Assembly: GCF_000003815.2 (NCBI RefSeq)
Contig: NC_049993.1
Span: 9,378,307-9,442,306, forward strand
Reading direction: 5' to 3'
Length of the DNA stretch: 64,000 nt
Source of the DNA: Branchiostoma floridae
Taxonomy: Eukaryota; Chordata; Leptocardii; Amphioxiformes; Branchiostomatidae
Positions within the stretch are counted from its first letter, which is position 1, and each line of letters starts with the position of its first letter. Below the pieces are notes generated by a model. It made no database searches. It was not told where the DNA came from and saw only the letters and a program-made list of their open reading frames with translations. Below, piece after piece: positions 43,801 to 54,112 of the stretch. The translations under genes were made by a program, and so were the position numbers.

Positions 43801-46800
43801 AGTACGTTAATGGAGGACAAGTGAACGATGTCATGGCTATGGCAGATCTGCAGAACGATGGCAATGATGACGATGGCAACATCTATGTCAACGTTGCGAA
43901 CGCAACGCGTATGTATAGTAATCGTTACACACATTAGATATTCAATGACGAACATATGCAACATGTCTTAATGTTTTGTTTTTGTTTGTTTGTTTGTTTG
44001 CAATTGTTTGTTTGTTTGAGACTTTCTAATTCCCGACAATCTGAAATCGCCCTGTTATTTACAGATGTTATGTTGTATGAAATATTATTTAAAAATGTCG
44101 TCCATATCACATGAGCAATGGTTAAACGTTGTGCATTTTGGTCTGAGCTAATGCGTACATTGAATGAGATACTTTTCTTTTTGTTTTTGTTTTTCTTCAG
44201 AACTTGCCATAGGCGACCCCGTCCCTGCTGACCGTCTTGAGGAGGTTTTCAACGATAGACACGCCAATGATGACCAGATATTCCGCGAAGAGTATGGCGT
44301 AAGTACTCAAGACATGTACTTTATACGGTGTATTAGTCCCGGTGTTTAGTACTGTTGTGATTTGGGATTTGTTTCGCTTTTCATCAGAGATGATATCTAT
44401 CTAATGACACTAATATCAACGGAACGGGTGACAATAGCACTATGATAATGATAATGAAAATAAAAAGCCGTTTGATAGATTGCAAGAAAATGTTGTGTTG
44501 ATTTTGTTGTGATTCTTTGACATTTTTGTCAGTGTTTATGTTTGTCTAATGGCGTGGATGATGATAATGATGAACAAAATATCCTAATCGTAGTCCATAG
44601 GAGACAAGACATCCAATCCTCACGAAGAGTACCAGCGACCTGAGAACTACGAGAAAAACCGATTCAAGAACATTTACACCTGTGAGTGTACTGTGATAGT
44701 TTCTCTTCTCAACCCGTATCAATGTAACTGTTGTTGTACATATCTAACCTGCAATGAAAATACTTTTACTGTCATGTCATACGTATGGGAAATAAGGGAC
44801 TACGTGGTTACACCGTATTCACAGATGAAAGCGGTTAGAAGGCATCATATGCGAAATTGAATTTTCTTTACTTCTTTTCTTCCAGACGACCACTCGCGCG
44901 TGGTTCTCTCCACCATAGAGGGAGAAGCTGGCAGTGACTACATCAATGCTAACTACGTTGATGTAAGCATGTCACCACTGTGTCTCGATTCGTTAATTTC
45001 TTTGATAACTTTCTCCTATCTTTTTACTTTCGTACAATATTGTAGATAGGGGTAGGGCATTTCAAGTAGATCGTTCAGTATGAAAAGCATTTCTCATATG
45101 TATCAGACAGATTGTCATGTCAGGCAATTTTCTTGGTAGCGATCTGACCACGTTTTCCTCTCATTTGTAGGGTTATAATCACTCGAAGAAGTTCATTGCT
45201 GCACAAGGTAACAAGACAAATCTTCGTTCTTTTCTTACTGTTTGGTATGATATGATATGATAATTGGTGTAACATAAGAATCATTGGCCAAGCAAGTGTG
45301 TGTTCTGTCATGAAACAGTTATGGTGCTTACATTTGTCATCAGGGCCTTTGGAGACAACAGTTGATGACTTCTGGAGGATGATATGGGAACAGGACACAG
45401 TTACTATTGTCATGGTCACAAATCTGGTGGAGAAAAACAAGGTGAGGTTTGCAATGGAATCGAATTAGTAATTCTATTTTAATTACAGTTGACCAGCATA
45501 AATGAATTGTATTCAATGAGCTTTGTCCTGTTTCAACTTCTACATAGCGTTGAGTATCAGGAACGAAAGCAAGTGGCATTTACTTAACGTTGTAATTCGT
45601 TACATTCCTATTCACAGCGAAAATGCACGCAGTACTGGCCCATCCGGGACAACAGCAAGTATGGGACTATCCTGGTGACGTTGGAGGACACTACCACTCT
45701 TGTGGACTACGTCATCAGGACATTTACCGTGAAACTGACCACAGTAAGTTGAGTATTTTGTTACTCTTGTCTCATGCCATTTCCCACCAAATTTTACCTT
45801 ATTTGACAACAATTAATGTACCCGTGTCTTTAATGTACCCGTGTGTAACGATCGCCTGGCTCTAGTTTGAAGAAAATCAGAGACAAAAGGAGGAGGAGTT
45901 CCATATTTCATACTCTTAGTCACAAATCCATTTCTACACAGGCTATCCATGGCGTTATTTTGACAATACAAAGAATGGTTACAAAAGGTCTTGTAGATAT
46001 CTTGGGAACAAACATTTTCCTCTTTAAGCTTGATTTTGTTCTTACGGCGTCTCCAGGCAAACAGCCCAGCCCGTGCGGTGACTCATTTCCACTTCACCAG
46101 CTGGCCTGACCACGGGGTGCCGCAGAGCCCCCTGGGAATGATGAAGTTCATCCGGCGGGTCAAGACCAGCAACCCTCGCGGGAGGGGACCGATCGTCGTG
46201 CACTGCAGGTGTGGTAATACCACTGGGTTATATTGGCCGCTGTTGCATACTGAACGTAGTATTCTTCGGTACATAGTCCTCTTTTATTCTTGTAGGGTTG
46301 TGTAGCGAACTAATTTGCCATTACCGGATGAAACCATTTACGGAACTCTTGTACATGTAAACGATTTTCCGTACTTTCTGTATAATAATGATAGAGAGCC
46401 GACAAGAAAACGATCATTAAGGTTTTGTTTTATGTGCGTAAAATGTCAATAAAGGGGATGGCCTTTTATTTTGTTATAGGGACACATTGTGCAAGCAGAT
46501 CAAACTCTAATCTGTCAACACAAATATGCAAACAGTTTTGTATTATGTTCTATCTATAAGTGCGGGAGTTGGGCGTACGGGAACCTTCATCGCCATAGAG
46601 GCCATGCAGGAGATGATGGCTGCCGAGGGGAGGGTGGATGTGCACGGCTTCATCGGGCAGATGAGGCACAACCGACACTCCATGGTCCAGACTGTGGTAG
46701 TTACATAACTGCCGGGCTTTCTAAACACCTGACAAAGCTCACGTAGAACAAAGTTCTTTTGAACATCATATAGACGATAGTTTTTTCTTCAGCTAAGCGG

Positions 46801-49800
46801 CATTTTTTTCTGTTTGCTTGTTTGTTGTTGTTCTTGTTTACTTCGAAAGATGCCATACATTGAGTGAATTTTTTTAGTTCTTCTGTTTGTCTGTGCATCA
46901 CCATTTACTGTAAGGGCAAACAAGTCGTCACTGCGGATTGGAATAGATTTTGAAATAGCTTCAAAACTGACTAATATAATAGGGAAAGTTTATGCCACAA
47001 CTTGACAATCACAACAACGTACGTGCCTAGTGATTGCATTCTCCCGACCGTTGCAGGACCAGTACGTGTTCATCTACCGCGCCCTGCTGGAGCAGCACCT
47101 TTACGGAGACACGGAGGTGGAGGTGGCCAACATCCACAGGCACATGCACAAACTCAAGGCGCCATCAGCCGACCCCAACGAGATGGGATACGAGGCGGAG
47201 TTCAAGGTATATAAAATTCTAAAGTATACTTCTACCTTGATGCATTCTCGTTGTCGACCAAATGCTGTCATGGAGCTTTTCAGTGAAGTGATCTCAATCC
47301 AGTTTAGCTCACTAAAGAGCTACTCTTCCACTGGTCATGGCAGAGTAGACAGACGCCATGTACAGTATTTACTGGTTCATTGCAAGGGAAAGTCCCCTAG
47401 CCCTTTTCGACAAGCACAACAAACATTAGACCACGACTTAACGTCCCGTCCTAAGGACTGCAACCATTTCCGGTAGCGTGCATGCCAGGTGAGCGAAACA
47501 GCCTGAAAAGAACTCAAGTCTTCTATAGCTAGTTCCACGGGCAGTGCCGCTAACCACTGGACTATGCACGCTACTTACAAACTTTTTCAGACTTTGGTGT
47601 ATACATACACGCATGTGTCAGTATGTAAGCGCCTCTGTAATGCAATGTTGTTCTTAATCACGGGCCATGTCTTCATACATTTTATACTTAATCCTTTTTT
47701 GTTATATACAGAAGCTGACTCGTATCCCAATCGACCGAGACAACATGCGGGCGGCCAACGAGCCTGCAAACAAGAGCAAGAATAGGGTCGTGACAACTGT
47801 GCCCTGTAAGTTACGTTGTTACTGATAAAGAAGATAGTGGATGCTATCTAAAATGTCTGAATGTCTGACTGTTTCCAAAATCATATTCAGCTGCTTGAGT
47901 AGCTGATTTTGGGCGTATCTTATTACCTGGATGTCTAACCTGAAGTTGATACTATTGTTGTTGTTGATGTCGCTAATCGAAAGTGTAGCATCGGCATATA
48001 CATCCAGAAAAAAGTCCAGGCAAACGTTATACGTTTCTATTTTCTAAAAAAATGAAGCCTAAGACTTACATGGCTGTTATCTTGGCTGACAGCAATTTTT
48101 CTTCCATTCCCCGTACAGATGACACCACCCGGGTCTTCCTGCCCCGAATCACCGGGGTTAAAGATTCAGACTACATCAACGCCTCTTTTATAGACGTGAG
48201 TAGCATGTTAAGAACAGCTTCAAGCCCTTTACCATGTTGCGTGTTTGGAAATATCACTTGTAGGATAGGAGCATCAATAATTCTGTCTCATGACAACACC
48301 CCTGATTAAAGTCAAGTGGTGAGATCATCAACCATAGCCTGACTAAAATCGAGCTCCTAGCGGCCTGCCTTGCTGCTGCCGCCACCTAGGAAAGAGAGAG
48401 GAGGCATTAACCCCAGGCAGTGAGAGATCGTAAAAACACAGGCAAAGATCAACAACGTATCTCGTAGCAAAGAAGAGGACCTTAGCTTAAACATTTATGT
48501 GTTGGTAGAGTTCATTCTGCAAGGATTTAATGGCAGTTTAGATTATGTTACTACAATCTAATCATGCTACGGACTAGTGGGCCAGTTTGCACTCAAGTAT
48601 CCATCAATATACAACGTACTACACTGATGTTTCTTTGCTTAGCACTCAGCATTCGGGAAAGAGTATGGAAGTTACACACACCACTACCAGTGGACTAGCC
48701 CCCTGCTGTAGTGATTGCCTTGTGTGGCCCAGGCATCAGGCGCGGTAGCCTGATTTAATCGCGCTTCTCAGGCCCGTCATACTGCCGCGCCGCGGGGAGG
48801 AGTCTACAAGCTCCGGATAGCGGAGTTTGCGTTACACAGACTACAGGCGCGGGAAGGGTTTAACTTTAACTACACTGATGTTGAATTCTTTACATATCAA
48901 GATGCATGTATGTGACTTTCTTACCAGGGTTATCGCCAGAAGGACGGTTTCCTGGCGACTCAGGGCCCGCTGCCGAACACTGTGGACGACTTCTGGCGAC
49001 TGGTGTGGGAATGGAAGTCCTACTCCATTGTCATGTTGACGAGGCTGACGGAGAATGGCAAGGTGTGTGACTTAAGAAATATGGCAATGTGTAGAAACCC
49101 TTATTGCAGTTGATTACAAGGCCTTTACATTTACACAGGTACAAGAAGAAAACAGTCTTACGTCTCTGTACATTTAGCCTGACTAAAATCGCGCTCCTAG
49201 CGGCAGGCCCTACAATTGCCAGAGGGGGTCATTAACCCCAGCCATCGAGAGATTGTGTAAACACAGGCTATTCCTACATTTACGTTATGTTAAGATTAAA
49301 CACCAACCGTTGTATTGTAGTCGTTTTGTTGTATGCAGGGAACACGACTTGTTTTTGTCCTTAATTATTTCTCTATTTGTGATTTTAGTAGAAGTGTGGT
49401 TATAATGATACTGCACAGATACTCTCCAAAGAAACATATCAATCTGCACTTACTAATGAATGAATGAAATAAATGTCTTCATTGTACATGTATGCCTCGA
49501 CGGGCTGGTACAGACAGCAGAAAAGCAGAAAGCAGAAACAACAATATAAACTTTAACCATGTGATGGTGCTAAGCTAACAGGGTGGTCAACATCTCTCTT
49601 TTTTGTACAAGTGTATATATAGGAACAGATAATTTTGATATACAAGTTTGTTTGTTTTTGTCTTGGTGCATCAAAAATGAATGCCATACCTCGTTTCTCT
49701 CCCACGTACCAGGACCAGTGCCACCAGTACTGGCCGGACGGCAGGGCTGAGTACGGGAAGATTAGTGTGGAGCTGAAGGAGACGGAGAAGTGCCCCTCCT

Positions 49801-51277
49801 TCATCCTGCGCACCTTTCACGTGGGGCACACCGAGAACACGGTGAGTACAGTCAGCCTCTTTCACGGCCTTCTACGGGCGCTGGCGTTTGTTGTTGGGGG
49901 AGTACATGTGCTGAATCGCAATTTTCAACAGTGTCTAGATCGTTACAGGTAAAACCCACTTCACATTTCCAAACCGGGGCCCCGCCGGGCAGTTTTCGAA
50001 CGAAAGGTGGTGAGTTTAGCAACATTTGCGACTCCGGATATGGCAGACTGGCTAAGCTAACGGGCACGAGATTGAGATTTTTTCCACCCATGGCTCAAAT
50101 TTTTGACCCTGGGAAAGGCACTTCACTAAAGTGGATACCTGACTATGGTTTTGGGAGTAAAGGGGGATGGAAGGAAATAGTTGTGCTCTGCCTTCTAGTA
50201 CCACGCCATACACAATTGCCCCTACGGCGTACCGTAATACTTGACCAAGTATCATCAACATCCTTTCTTGTGCTCCGCAGGGGCCCCCATTTCGAGTGAT
50301 TCGCCAGTTCCACTTCCGTGACTGGCCGTGCAATGGTGTTCCAGAAAACGGCGGAAAAGTCTTGGATTTGATTGGCAAGGTAGAGAAGCAGCAGCAGCAG
50401 TCTGGGAATGGACCAATCACCGTGCACTGCAGGTAAGACATATTGTACATGAAAAGCCATTGCGATACCTGAAAAGGGATGAAAGCTTACTAATAGTCTC
50501 AAGAAAGTGATATCGAACCAGTTTAGTCAGAGCTATTCTTCCACTGACGTGACAGAGAAGAATGCACAGTGTACAGTTTTTGATTATATATAAAGGCTCA
50601 TTTCACTGGGCAAATTCCCTTAGCTCTTTTCGACAATCACAATAAACAGAAACACCCATCAACCCATCGTTTCCAGCTAAGTCAGTTCACAAATGTACAA
50701 GTTTACGCATGACTGAACATATATGCACTTGTAGTTCCGGCGCAGGTCGCACGGGGGCGTTCATCGCCCTGAACACTGTCCTGGAGCGGGTGAAGGCTGA
50801 GGGGATCTGTGACTTGTTCCAGACGGTCAAGTCGATGCGGTACAGCCGACCGCACATGGTTCAGACTGCCGTAAGTTGATAGCCTTTAACAGGCTCCACA
50901 TGTCGCTGGTAACATTGTAAAAATTGGCCATATAACGTTAGATATATAGCATACCAGAGGCGTTAGCCGGCCAACATATTCTTGGAGATTAACTTCAGAA
51001 GAAGTTTTTGATGATCTGCAAAATTCACACAAATTCAGTGCCACCGAAGACATTGACAATTAGTATTTAAGAATCATTAGTATGTACAAACATTTCGTTT
51101 ATTTCAAGGGTCGGTGGACAAAAACGTTAACAATAATTTTGGGAGTAGCATGTAGTTCTTCTTTGACAAGTACGGGCACTAACTCGTGTTTATTTTCTGC
51201 AGGACCAGTACCTGTTCTGCTACCAGGCGGTCGTGGAATACCTGGACAGTTTTGACAACTATGCGAATTTCCAGTGA
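31762..51277 (+). CDS. Receptor tyrosine phosphatase D: SP-EGFx12-FN3x3-TM-PTP-PTP
   Basis: Receptor-type protein tyrosine phosphatase with tandem PTP domains. Order: signal peptide (31762-31819), 12 EGF modules (32666-38806), fibronectin III block (38990-43134), transmembrane exon (43373-43474), juxtamembrane (43763-44298), D1 (44594-47206), D2 (47712-51277, TGA at 51275). The exon lengths total 4,988 nt, one short of a multiple of three; the missing base is in the transmembrane exon. Otherwise every exon is open and spliced with matching phase, so this is an assembly error or a recent lesion, not an old pseudogene. It removes phosphate from phosphotyrosine at the plasma membrane. An EGF array joined to fibronectin III in an RPTP is unusual. 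It shares its ectodomain with receptor C and its cytoplasmic half with gene E. Confidence 0.88.
32485..32529 (+). repeat. TC microsatellite at the edge of an assembly gap
   Basis: A (TC)n run with a few interruptions, broken off by the N run. The repeat is the likely reason for the gap. Confidence 0.9.
32530..32629. other. Assembly gap, 100 N
   Basis: Exactly 100 N, a conventional placeholder for a gap of unknown size. It is inside intron 1 of phosphatase D, so an exon could be hidden here, but phases on both sides already agree. Confidence 0.99.
32666..38806 (+). CDS. Array of 12 EGF modules of phosphatase D
   Basis: Exons 32666-32785, 32993-33121, 33718-33846, 34432-34548, 34855-34983, 35144-35272, 35434-35562, 35871-35999, 36239-36367, 36737-36865, 37180-37308 and 38684-38806, all phase 1-1. 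The first is a classical EGF ([12 protein letters not shown]...GWTGDKC). The others begin D(I/V)(D/N)EC, the calcium-binding EGF consensus, and most are exactly 129 nt with C-(E/Q)-H-.-C and DGSF.C.C..GY motifs. Modules at 35144 and 35434 are nearly identical, including the intron DNA before them, so array growth is recent. Calcium-binding EGF arrays form stiff rods and bind ligands, as in Notch or fibrillin. Confidence 0.92.
37563..38452. mobile_element. Penelope-like foldback element, 890 bp, with 14-bp TSD
   Basis: Inserted between the last two EGF exons. A perfect 14-bp target duplication AACTAAGGAATGTT flanks it (37549-37562 and 38453-38466). The two ends are long inverted repeats (CCAACACCAAAATTGGACTC on the left, its complement on the right). 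Both arms encode the C-terminal part of the same protein, the right arm on the plus strand and the left arm on the minus strand, so it is a head-to-head pair of truncated element ends. The arms match the 196-bp palindrome at 3634-3829. Confidence 0.9.
37910..38221 (+). pseudogene. GIY-YIG endonuclease fragment of Penelope-like element
   Basis: Reads CGVIYHIKC, then [20 protein letters not shown]: the GIY-YIG pattern (here VIY...YIG) with the conserved Arg and the E-H-K helix, followed by [14 protein letters not shown]. This endonuclease follows the reverse transcriptase in Penelope-like elements; no reverse transcriptase is left here. An extra T in the run at about 38178-38183 shifts the frame relative to the minus-strand copy (37714-37992), which continues into [20 protein letters not shown], the usual end of these proteins. 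The fragment is not functional. Confidence 0.85.
38990..43134 (+). CDS. Fibronectin III and membrane-proximal region of phosphatase D
   Basis: FN3-1: 38990-39295. FN3-2: 39512-39732 plus 40749-40815. FN3-3: 40926-41029 plus 41193-41415. Membrane-proximal: 41606-41705, 42138-42284, 42727-42916, 43092-43134. Exon sizes match receptor C closely (67, 104, 223 and 43 nt are equal). 41297-41386 is identical base for base to 27068-27157 in receptor C. Key segments: [59 protein letters not shown]. The R-K-R-R site of receptor C is absent. The donor after 41029 is a weak GTTCGT, placed by paralogy. Confidence 0.85.
40156..40555. mobile_element. TIR element, about 400 bp, with at least 45-bp perfect inverted ends
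   Basis: The left end AATACACCTTTCTCACGCGG, continuing through CGGCCATGATAGATCTAAAA, is exactly the reverse complement of the right end at 40511-40555. Similarity continues inward with mismatches (CAATGTGGCAAAC against CAATGTAGCAAAC). No ORF. Intronic in phosphatase D, probably a non-autonomous DNA transposon. No clear target duplication was seen. Confidence 0.82.
40556..40600 (+). mobile_element. LINE 3'-end fragment
   Basis: AGCCCACGGGCAAGAATTTG then CAATAAAC, next to the TIR element. It matches the complement of the fragments at 16138 and 58028. Confidence 0.45.
42450..42664. mobile_element. MITE family M1, copy 2
   Basis: Left end GCTTAGTTCACATTTCCAAA, right end TTTGGCAATGTGACTTAGGC, approximately inverted. 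Same family as 11047-11239. It ends about 60 bp before the exon at 42727 and so may lie close to that intron's branch point. Confidence 0.65.
43373..43474 (+). CDS. Transmembrane exon of phosphatase D, frameshifted
   Basis: 102 nt entered in phase 1. The frame reads [31 protein letters not shown], then TGA at 43471. After a one-base correction near 43440-43455 it would continue as a hydrophobic helix ending in A-L-V-C-C-L-R, matching the paralogue (ALVCCYR) and the phase-2 junction needed for the next exon (RRRKRSKK). The paralogous exon in gene E is 112 nt; the 10-nt difference is not a multiple of three. As written, the gene would encode an ectodomain ending inside the membrane segment. Confidence 0.85.
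43763..44298 (+). CDS. Juxtamembrane exons of phosphatase D
   Basis: 43763-43908 encodes basic RRRKRSKK, then an Asn/Asp-rich stretch with I-Y-V-N-V, a YxN motif of the type bound by the Grb2 SH2 domain. 44201-44298 encodes [20 protein letters not shown] and IFREEYG, the helical wedge that precedes D1 in receptor phosphatases. Confidence 0.82.
44594..47206 (+). CDS. PTP domain D1 of phosphatase D (catalytic)
   Basis: Exons 44594-44681, 44886-44962, 45171-45207, 45344-45441, 45618-45743, 46057-46208, 46561-46696, 47057-47206. All hallmark motifs of an active PTP are present: [67 protein letters not shown] (WPD loop with general acid Asp), [11 protein letters not shown] (P-loop with Cys and Arg, split between two exons at 46208/46561) and the Q-loop MVQTVDQYVF. 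D1 is therefore expected to hydrolyse phosphotyrosine. Confidence 0.93.
47290..47576 (-). mobile_element. tRNA-derived SINE-like repeat, copy 1
   Basis: On the minus strand it starts GTAGCGTGCATAGTCCAGTG then GTTAGCGGCACTGCCCG, which resembles the A-box end of a tRNA (TAGTCCAGTGGTTAG). A related body segment, GGCAAATTCCCTTAGCTC or similar, recurs at 50515-50655. The B box is not clear. Intronic. Confidence 0.5.
47712..51277 (+). CDS. PTP domain D2 of phosphatase D
   Basis: Exons 47712-47805, 48119-48195, 48928-49062, 49713-49841, 50281-50432, 50735-50870, 51203-51277. Motifs: [89 protein letters not shown], then TGA. The P-loop Cys and Arg are kept, but the WPD aspartate is replaced (WPCNG), so this domain probably has low activity and a regulatory role, as usual for D2 domains. 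The gene ends 33 nt into the final helix. Confidence 0.93.
48336..48443. mobile_element. MITE family M2, copy 1
   Basis: Starts AGCCTGACTAAAATCG, ends ACACAGGC; short inverted ends AGCCTG/CAGGC. The body has GCTCCTAGCGGC and CATTAACCCCAG. A second copy is at 49176-49269. Intronic in the D2 region. Confidence 0.65.
49176..49269. mobile_element. MITE family M2, copy 2
   Basis: AGCCTGACTAAAATCGCGCT, CATTAACCCCAG and ACACAGGCT, matching copy 1 with about 14 bp less in the middle. Confidence 0.65.
50515..50655 (-). mobile_element. SINE-like repeat, copy 2 (partial)
   Basis: Shares with 47290-47576 the TTTAG..GAGCTA..CTTCCACTG segment, then CACAGTGTACAGTTTTTG-like and GGGCAAATTCCCTTAGCTCT followed by TTTCGACAATCACAATAAAC. 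The tRNA-like head is absent. Confidence 0.5.
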
Positions 51278-51975
51278 TCATCTACCCATTCTTTTCTTCT
51301 GTATCAGTTTAAATGTTAGGGACATGTACCGACGACGTTTTAATTTGTAGATTTGTTAAAGAAATCTTGAAAATAACCTCTATACTAAATATAATCAAAA
51401 CTGAGTAGCTCTGCTTCGAATGATATGGTCCTATGTAACAGCGACGATATATTTTCTTTGATACATTTATGGCGAATATATTACCTTTTGGGTTATTTTT
51501 TTTACATATATGTCATGTCCTTTTTTTGTATATTTTTCTGTAGGTAAGAAGATTCCACATTATGTTATCTGCTTAATTCTCTTACCTGCATGCCAAAACA
51601 ATGTCAGCTCTTTGTCATCCTTAAACCGAGAAAAAACTTCATCTTATCAAGCTACTCCCCGGCGCGCTGGCTTATATTGCACTATAAATGATTCAAACAA
51701 CTTACAGCTTTTAAACAGTAAGGTCAAGAACAATTGATGAAAAGCCCAGACATCCAAGAATATCTTAAAGGTATTTATTACGCACAAAACTGATGTGTAC
51801 ATGGATATAGGCGGCGCTTCCATGGTGTTACCTGGGCTCTTTGCGCGCCGGCTACAAATCAACCATTGTCATATCAACTCGTGTTTTGGAGACCCAAAAA
51901 GTTATTATGAATATAGGTGTAGACATATGGGCCTGTTTGGTCCTGTGTTCACTGGCTTTGGGCCTAATTTATTCT

Positions 51976-52170
51976 ATATTTACGCATTTTACAACTTCGT
52001 AGTATATACCCTATGAGAGCCCAATCTGCAGTACCGCTCTCGGCCGCGACCTGAAAAGTGACTAAGACGACCGTCAAATTGCCATATTTCGGTCTTTTCG
52101 GGAATGGGGAAATCGGGAAAGGCTCGCAAAGGGTTTGACATTTTTTGGCTTGTTTGACTTTGTTGTCCAT
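51976..52170 (+). repeat. Inverted repeat, left arm
   Basis: Contains GAGCCCAATCTGCAGTACC, GGCCGCGACCTGAAAAGTGA, CTAAGACGACCG and GGGAATGGGGAAATCG. Its reverse complement is at 53915-54112, about 1.75 kb away, with an estimated identity of about 85 percent in the core 130 bp. No ORF in the spacer. Confidence 0.85.
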
Positions 52171-53914
52171 AATAGAACTATTTAAAGTAAAAAAAATGCA
52201 CTATCATACACATTTCAATCTTAGACAAATAGATATTAGGTCATAAGTGATACGTTTTCTCTGTATTTTACATACAGTCTGAAGTAGCCGAGCTGCCTGT
52301 AAATTGCCATGCTCTAAAGGGCTACAACACGTAAATTTCCATCCCTTTGTTAATAAAAGACGACGATATCCAATTCAGCAGTGTATTGTCTGTCTATCAA
52401 TAGTTTTTCCTTCAAAATGCTGTAATGTGTGTGGATTACTTAACGGTGCAATACGCAGAGGAGTAGCACTTATTCATAAGGTTTAAAACTCTGACATGCA
52501 TTTCATCAAGATAGTTTTGCTATATAATCCAGTGCTAGTTGTGAATCTTATGTATGACTTAATTCACATGTCTCTAAAGTAATGGTTTGGGTTTCAACAT
52601 TGTTAATTGTCATATCCCTTGATTCCTTGCGTGAGTTTTCAATATGAACGTTGATATTAATGTGTATTCTGACTTTGAATAAATACCTGATCTTTCGAAT
52701 CAAGTACCGTTTTCTTCCTTCAAGTCAGTTCGTTTATCCAGCCTTAATTACAATCACTTTTCGGGTGCTCATAGATATAATTTATCTACTACATACCTAT
52801 TCGGAGTCAGAACCACAAGTGAAGGACACAACCTGTAAAACTAATATAGGCATTACCAAGGACGTCGGGCACAATATCGGCCAGCCCTCCAAGCTTTAAT
52901 ATTTAAACCTTACTTGGTAGCCTTCCTCTGATCTTGTTTGTGAGCAGGCTTAGTTTTTTTAGCTCTTTCAAAGTACTTATTTTAATTCAATGTTGAGATT
53001 TTTTCGGTGGCGTGAGGAATATGAAGTCATGATGATGTCCTTGAGACACAAAGTTCCCAACATGTGAACTAACACCTCAAAGCCACGAACATGACATCTT
53101 ATGTTAAAAGTCATGTATCGAATTATAATTCGCTATTTTTCAGATAGAGACAGCGTGTTTACCACAAGTCATGAGTTTGCAATCCCGTAGGGCATAGCAA
53201 GTTTTACTTGTGGTTTATTGCACATGATGAACTGCAGAATTATATATGTACAGTTTTCACATTTCAATAACAGCAGCTAACTACTTGCACAAAAATTACA
53301 CATGTACATCATAACATACATAAATCCGTCTTATATGAAGTGCGTAATACGTTATTTGATAAAAGCTAGGAACTATAAGCAGATTGCCAAATCTAAATGG
53401 ATTCATTATGATAATGACCAACTCTGTACGTACCCACTGTTCATCGTCATTTGTTATCAGTTTCTGTCACGTAACATAATGTTACCGCTATCCGTCCGTT
53501 TTGTTTATATAACATAAAAATAGTCTACTATAATTAGATATGATACAGTTTTGTGTGTCTGTCCTGTCCTGTCCATCCTCATGCCAGATCAGAGGGTCGG
53601 GGAATATGGTAGCGTCCAGTATCAGCCCCCTCCACTCTCTCCTGTCTCTGGCTCTGTGGGCGCACTCAGCCAGTGACTTGCCCATCCACGATCGGATGTT
53701 TTGTGTGTAGATAACGTGAAAATAGTCTATTATAATTAGATACAGTTAACACTTGTTTGAAATGTGAAAATATAAGTGACATTTAGTAGAGCCACTACAC
53801 TGAAACCCTTCTATCGGCAAACTATGAAGGAAACGTGACTTTTAACGGCCTAATATCCTGTGGATTTATTTGAGAAAACCTGAAATATTGTTATTATTGC
53901 TTCTAAAGGTAACA

Positions 53915-54112
53915 TTATTGAAAACAAACCCAATTAAGCCTTAAAGAATTCAAACCCCTTTGCGAGCCTTTCACGATTTCCCCATTCCCGAAATGACCGG
54001 AATCTGGCAATTTGGCGGTCGTCTTAGTCACTTTTCAGGTCGCGGCCGCGAGTGGTACTGCAGATTGGGCTATGATAGGGGGTATAGTCTCTATTTGTAA
54101 AATGTGATAACA
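53915..54112 (-). repeat. Inverted repeat, right arm
   Basis: Reverse complement of 51976-52170: CGATTTCCCCATTCCCG, CGGTCGTCTTAGTCACTTTT, CAGGTCGCGGCCGCGAG, GGTACTGCAGATTGGGCT. The arms are placed roughly symmetrically between the two gene ends. Confidence 0.85.

Noticed and set aside
47530-47576. A functional tRNA gene on the minus strand.
   Set aside because: Only the A-box end looks tRNA-like; no full cloverleaf, and it forms the head of a longer dispersed repeat.
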